A stretch of 64,000 nt of DNA from Paenibacillus sp. sptzw28. GTDB taxonomy: Bacteria > Bacillota > Bacilli > Paenibacillales > Paenibacillaceae. The stretch lies in the NCBI RefSeq assembly GCF_019550795.1, contig NZ_CP080545.1, positions 389,001-453,000 of the forward strand, in the 5' to 3' direction. Made by a program: the position numbers and the translations under genes. The notes under the pieces are model-generated. The model made no database searches. It saw nothing but the letters and a program-made list of their open reading frames with translations, and had not been told where the DNA came from. Of the stretch, positions 61,701 through 64,000 are shown one piece after another. Position 1 is the stretch's first letter; each line of letters starts with the position of its first letter.

Positions 61701-62311
61701 TCATGGCTAAAGTGCCTGGAGCGGAGGACGGATCGAACGGATCCGGCTCCGGCTGCGCGCAAACAAACTGGACGGATATACAGCACCACTGGGCGCAAAA
61801 GTACATCGAAGCCGCTGCCCAAAAATGTATGATACAAGGCTATTCGAACGACATGTTTATGCCGAACGTGGAAATGACGAGGCTGCAATTCGCCGTAATG
61901 GTAGCAAGAGCACTGAAGCTGAAAGGTGAACCGGATTCATTGCAAGCCTTCAAGGACAGGGAGCAAGTTCCCGCTTGGGCGGTTAGCGAGTTGTCCGGTG
62001 CAGTGGCGGCTGGAGTCATCAAGGGCTACACCGAAGGCACGCTTCGTCCGAATGTCAAGATCAGCCGGGCGGAAATGATCACGATGCTGATGCGGGGCTG
62101 GAATAATCAGGCCGCTGCGAACGTGGGAACCTCGTATGCGGACGATTCCAAAATTCCGAACTGGGCCAAAGGTCACGTAGCGGAAGCAGCCAAGAAAGGC
62201 ATTGTACAGGGCCGCTTAAATAACCGCTTTGACCCGCTCAGTACGGCAACAAGAGCGGAAGCGGTCGTCGTGCTGGTCAGAATGCAGGAATTGACTCAAG
62301 ATAAGCCGTAA
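55742..62311 (+). CDS. Giant SLH-anchored surface protein with cadherin-like repeats
   Basis: About 2189 residues. A basic start and signal peptide (to about 43, ending VSAAA); two DNRLRE/CBM96-like domains (about 50-220 and 330-525, LNGYTNMKS and LNGYVGTDD starts); two BIG2-type domains (GLTVTPSQLTLIQGG, GVDVTPSALSLVQGG); 13 cadherin-like beta-sandwich repeats of about 99 residues each with (A)DLSNLALSxGTLSPAF; a final BIG2-like domain; and three SLH domains (about 2008, 2068, 2130) that bind wall polysaccharide. I prefer TTG 55742, 7 bp after GGAGG, to ATG 55736, which touches it. A cell-surface adhesin or matrix protein under c-di-GMP control is inferred. GC content and Ala/Thr-rich codon use are clearly higher than in neighbours. 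Confidence 0.88.
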   Translation: MQIFKRKRNHILKRVVSAALSGLMVLSAFSSLLMSPDNVSAAATPVTSVLQAGLNGYTNMKSAYAVQNDPTTNYNDYINIGNYQGGTSQQRFSFLQFNLSSIPQNATITSAKLELYIFSSPPGGNFNAPIAIHKVTKDWQENTLTWNNAVATPIYDSAPFSTQMTSSYALNSWSQFDLTGMAQQWVSGSAVNYGIMMRRDTSSDTTEWNKGFYHEDYDTQSLRPKLTVTYTVPATGLTVTPSQLTLIQGGSGTQLKADFTPDNATDQNVTWTSSDSSVAAVDANGYVTPGANLGNATITATTADGLTATSTVTVRAPAASDKPVTTTQVVLQQGLNGYVGTDDTSVHEYTSYPDTNWGASNLTYVGRVQAYVNDRKRALHKFDVSSIPSNAIITSATLELYLVEGVNNTVSMGAREILEPWVEGNKSGTAASAGETTWNNQPLYDAATVDIQSVSYTPNTWKTFTLTGTVRQWVEGGKPNYGVEIVDQDEATNVANYKGFASSEYSDSTKRPILRINYYIPATGVDVTPSALSLVQGGSTGQLSAAVLPSTASNKNVRWVSDTPAVATVDQNGVVTPVGPGTAIITATTDDGHYTDTSTVTVSEQDVNLSNLTLSQGALTPAFDSGTTDYSATVAHSVTSMQLTPTTSDPNATVMVNGQSVASGSASSPVSLNVGANTIKVVVTSAAGTMRKTYSVIVYRQASTDADLSNLALSQGTLSPAFSSGVTGYSATVANSITSVDVTPTAADPGATVTVNGKVVASGTPSTVPLNVGDNIIKVIVTAEDGTTQKLYTVTVTRPPSSNAELSGLSLSQGTLSPAFSSGTQSYGATVANSVTSVTMTPTLADPNATVTVNGQTVASGTASAAIPLSVGDNPINVTVTAQDGTTKKTYTVTVTRAPSNSADLTYLSVSEGSLAPAFGSGVEQYTVSVANNVTGITVTPTLADPNATVKVNGTLVASGSASPSLPLNVGDNPINVTVTAQDGTTTKTYTVTVKRAASAIASLNNLALSQGTLSPSFGSGVTSYTAAVANSVSSVSVTPTVTDGNATVKVNGTLVASGTASPSISLNVGDNPINVSVTAQDGTTTKTYTVTITRAPSNSAGLTDLALSDGTLSPAFSMGATGYTSTVANSVYSLTVTPTTADPNATVTVNGTLVNSGTASQAISLNVGDNPIAVTVTAQDGTTLMTYNVVVTRAASNSADLSYLALSEGSLNPAFASGVTSYTAAVANSVVSVKVTPTTADPNATVTVNGKLVAGGAASAPIPLNPGDNPITVTVTAQDGTTTKTYSLNVTRAAGTNADLSNLALSSGSLSPAFASGVQSYTASVANNVTSVTVTPTASDLNATLTVNGKAVASGAASAAIPLSVGDNRIDVLVTAEDGTTAKTYTVIVTRSASNSTDLSSLALSEGTLSPAFSSAVTAYSATVANEIASVTVTAAAVDPNAIITVDGTIVSSGTASPPIALKVGQNPIAVTVTAQDRATVKTYNLVVTRAASTGAELSGLTLSEGTLSPAFSSTTAEYSATVVSSVYSITVTPTAADPNASITVNGKLVASGTPSSAIALNPGDNPITVVVKAQDGTTQMTYRVTVRKEAGPNADLINLALSSGTLSPSFSSGTQTYTATVTNDVYAVSVTPTAADNGAVITVNGTIVASGTTSRPLPLNEGDNLINVAVWAQDGTSKTYSVAVYREVSSNAADLINLALSSGTLSPSFSSGMLDYTATVTHDVYAVSVTPMSADSGAVITVNGTAVASGTASKPVLLQTGDNRITVLVRTQDGSQTRSYTIIVTRETDNGADLINLTLSNGTLSPAFSGGIMNYAAAVANEVTSVTVTPTAKAGAAIKVNGQAAASGTASAPIALQVGNNPVSVEVTSPVDGVKTYTVTVIRASAASPAPSNGGGGYFYGYTGNELTAIYVNSAVLRIGEKYQLTVEGIYANGKIETITDASFESESPSIAEVDASGAVTGKAEGTTRIAVKRGTLSASATIIVMAKVPGAEDGSNGSGSGCAQTNWTDIQHHWAQKYIEAAAQKCMIQGYSNDMFMPNVEMTRLQFAVMVARALKLKGEPDSLQAFKDREQVPAWAVSELSGAVAAGVIKGYTEGTLRPNVKISRAEMITMLMRGWNNQAAANVGTSYADDSKIPNWAKGHVAEAAKKGIVQGRLNNRFDPLSTATRAEAVVVLVRMQELTQDKP
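57556..61400 (+). repeat. Thirteen tandem ~297-bp coding repeats
   Basis: Repeat starts occur near 57556, 57858, 58153, 58449, 58747, 59044, 59341, 59638, 59935, 60232, 60529, 60829 and 61125. Units are similar but not identical, so the array is older than the 246-bp repeats at the window start. Because the repeats lack stops in other frames, many long antisense frames appear here that are not genes. Confidence 0.85.
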
Positions 62312-62468
62312 CGGTCATTTCCGGGAAAAAGAATACATCCGCCGGGGCTCAACGCTCCGGTGGGTGGAAAGGAGGCAAAAGCCGTAAGGATTGACTGGTA
62401 AACCGGATGGGATGGAGCGGTAATACCAGATTAGGTCAGATAATGAAAAAATCGGGTGATGATGTGGA

Positions 62469-62666
62469 TTGGCACGAAGAGAAGAGGTAGTTAGCGGATC
62501 TGCGGAACAGATTCTCGTTGCTGTTGAGAGGTTAAGAGAGGAACTGCATGCCACAGTAAACGCGTATGGCAGAATATCGACTAAGGTTTTACTGAAATCC
62601 CAGGAACTCGATGATTTGCTGAACCGGTATAATGACTTGGTTAAGGATCCAGATGTATTGGTATAA
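62469..62666 (+). CDS. Spo0E-like sporulation regulatory protein
   Basis: A 65-residue helical protein with the Spo0E-family signature KSQELDDLLNRYNDL (Ser-x-x-Leu-Asp-x-x-x-x-x-Tyr) at the C-terminal side, and an N-terminal helix AEQILVAVERLREELHATVN. Spo0E-type aspartyl phosphatases dephosphorylate Spo0A and delay sporulation. The start is TTG 62469, without a clear ribosome binding site, so the N-terminus is uncertain. Confidence 0.7.
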   Translation: MARREEVVSGSAEQILVAVERLREELHATVNAYGRISTKVLLKSQELDDLLNRYNDLVKDPDVLV

Positions 62667-62989
62667 CTCTTTCATCAAGTTCGAATAACCGGCAACTCCA
62701 ATGGCGTAACGAGCTTTCGAATCTCTGCTTGTTCCTTATATACACCGTATTCACTCAAAAACAAATCCATATCGAAAGGAGGTGAAATTATGAAAGGATT
62801 TAAAGTCAGCCTTAATCGAATGTACGATTCGATTTATACGGTCTACAGTTGTTGCGCTTATTGCAACTCGTGCTGAGTACGATTGGATATGTAATCTCCT
62901 TCCGGTTTTTCTTTTGACGAAAATAAAACAGGATTACTTCATCGACCCATATTAGATTTGAACAACTAAAGTGATAATCAAAGGAGACT
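62667..62989. other. Region between Spo0E-like and YaaO-like genes
   Basis: Holds only the 28-residue candidate; the rest is AT-rich and probably carries promoters. No hairpin with a clear T run was seen. Confidence 0.4.
62790..62876 (+). CDS. Candidate 28-residue Cys-rich peptide
   Basis: ATG 62790 follows AAAGGAGGTGAAATT, one of the best ribosome binding sites in the window. The product begins MKGFKVSLNRMYDSIYT and ends CCAYCNSC with stop TGA at 62874. Four Cys in the last eight residues could bind a metal, form disulfides or be modified as a peptide natural product. It lies 114 bp before the YaaO-like gene on the same strand. I recognise no family. Confidence 0.5.
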   Translation: MKGFKVSLNRMYDSIYTVYSCCAYCNSC

Positions 62990-62990
62990 G

Positions 62991-64000
62991 CATGATGAAC
63001 CAGCGGAGGGCCCCTTTATTCGAAGAACTTAAAGCTTTATATGAAAAACAACCTGCCAGTTTTCACGTTCCCGGACATAAATCAGGGCAAGGTTTGGATG
63101 ATCCGATGGAGCTGAACTTCTTTCAACAAGTGATGTCTATTGATTTTGGAACAGGAATATTGGGTTTGGATCGCTTGCATGATCCGAAGGGCTCCGTTAA
63201 AGTAGCACAGGAACTGGCCGCAGCCTGCTTTGGCGCAGATCAGAGTTTTTTCCTTGTGGGCGGAAGCTCGATCGGCAATTTGGCTCTCCTTTTATCGGTT
63301 TGCCGAAACAATGAGCCGATTATTGTACAGAGGAATGTGCATAAATCGGTCATTCATGGTCTTATGCTGGCGGGTGCCAGAGCGGTATTTTTGCCCTCAC
63401 GGTGGGACAAGCACAACGGAGTTGCCTATGGAGTCCGCTTGGAAGATGTGGAAGCCGCATTGAAACAATATCCGGATGCGAAGGGAGTCTTTTTATCCAA
63501 TCCGAATTATTACGGAATGGGAATTGACCTTCGACCGTTCGCCAAGCTGGTTCATGCTTATAACAAGCCACTGCTGGTCGACGAGGCGCACGGGGCTCAT
63601 TACGGATTTCACCCCTCGGTTCCGGCCTCCGCACTTTCCTCCGGTGCGGATGCCGTTATTCAATCAACACACAAGATGCTGACAGCTATGTCGTCGGGAA
63701 GTATGCTCCATGTTCAAGGGAATTTGCTGGACCGGGATTTGATTGCCCAGCGGCTTTCCATGCTTCACACCACCAGTCCATTTTATCCGATTCTGGCTTC
63801 TTTGGACCTGAGCCGCAGACAAATGGCGCTTGAAGGCCGGCAGAGATTGTCGGCGGGATTGAGGACGGTTGAAAAGTTCAGAAGCAGTCTTCGCCGCGAA
63901 ATGCCCTGGTTTCGTCTCATTGGTGATGCTGATGACCCGTTCGATTATGAAACCTTGGATCCATTTAAAATAAGCATCAAAGACGGCACCGGAACGTTAA
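62991..64000 (+). CDS. YaaO-like Orn/Lys/Arg decarboxylase-family PLP enzyme (3' truncated by window)
   Basis: At least 336 residues; no stop before the window end. PASFHVPGHKSGQG at the start, FFLVGGSSIGNLALL, LVDEAHGAHYGFHP with the PLP-binding Asp, and STHKMLTAMSSGSML with the Schiff-base Lys follow the YaaO/SpeA-type layout. Probable arginine or related decarboxylase, or an aminotransferase-like relative. Two ATGs in a row at 62991 and 62994, with AAAGGAG upstream. In Bacillus the relative yaaO is close to tmk, so DNA metabolism genes may follow outside the window. Confidence 0.85.

Noticed and set aside
62312..62468. Possible riboswitch before the Spo0E-like gene
   Set aside because: Hairpins such as CTGGTA/TACCAG are present, but no conserved aptamer core was recognised.

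Overview
The window reads as chromosome of a Gram-positive, endospore-forming Bacilli member, most probably Paenibacillus or a close relative. Evidence: strong AGGAGG-type ribosome binding sites, frequent GTG and TTG starts, two spore germinant-receptor operons, two CotF-type coat proteins, a Spo0E-like phosphatase, lipoproteins with Gram-positive lipoboxes, cre-like (CcpA) sites and a very large S-layer-homology (SLH) surface protein. No rRNA, tRNA, transposase, phage or CRISPR array was seen. Both window ends cut through genes.

Layout. 1-2.6 kb: C-terminal part of a repeat-rich surface protein (FnIII-like modules, then five 82-residue modules). 2.6-5.2 kb: an ArsR/SRPBCC pair with a compact self-regulated promoter, a triple 46-bp hairpin repeat, and a DUF445 membrane protein. 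5.2-11.8 kb: a tripartite tricarboxylate transporter operon (tctC-tctB-tctA) running into a TerC-family membrane protein and a degenerate HPr-like protein, divergent from a CitA/CitB-type two-component system. 12-20.1 kb: two convergent germinant-receptor operons, both ordered A-C-B, the first with a small fourth membrane subunit. 20.3-23.7 kb: a 28-residue membrane microprotein candidate, a GMC oxidoreductase with a gluconate-dehydrogenase-subunit-3-like partner, and two CotF-type coat proteins. 23.8-27.5 kb: fixABCX-type electron-transfer operon plus a 49-residue beta-rich protein. 27.6-34.9 kb: FliB-like protein, gluconokinase, LspA-like protein, three small proteins, arylamine N-acetyltransferase and a divergent MocR regulator. 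35-40.5 kb: efflux pump and quinone oxidoreductase with divergent LysR, a BadF/NagK-type kinase, and an SDR. 40.7-46.6 kb: six-gene fructose PTS operon (fruR-fruK-EIIBC-EIIA-ptsH-ptsI) with a readable promoter. 47-50.7 kb: small duplicated-motif protein, CynX-like transporter with divergent LysR, MerR/TipAS regulator. 50.7-54.9 kb: a locus in decay, with a twice-frameshifted FAD oxidoreductase under twin TetR-type operators, an intact TetR gene, a frameshifted ECF sigma gene and a small gene cut by an amber codon. 55.3-62.3 kb: a cyclic-di-GMP-I riboswitch with terminator, a long leader, then a ~2190-residue SLH-anchored protein with 13 cadherin-like beta-sandwich repeats. 62.4-64 kb: Spo0E-like gene, a 28-residue Cys-rich peptide candidate, and the start of a YaaO-like PLP decarboxylase.

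How it fits together: central carbon uptake (fructose PTS, gluconokinase, tricarboxylate uptake) carries cre-like sites, sporulation and germination genes cluster in the first third, and the surface layer or adhesion gene is probably controlled by the second messenger c-di-GMP. The signals I rank highest are the riboswitch-SLH giant pair, the His-less HPr homologue translationally coupled to TerC at the end of a citrate-type transporter operon, the Cys-rich microprotein before the YaaO-like gene, and the cluster of broken genes at 50.9-54.9 kb.
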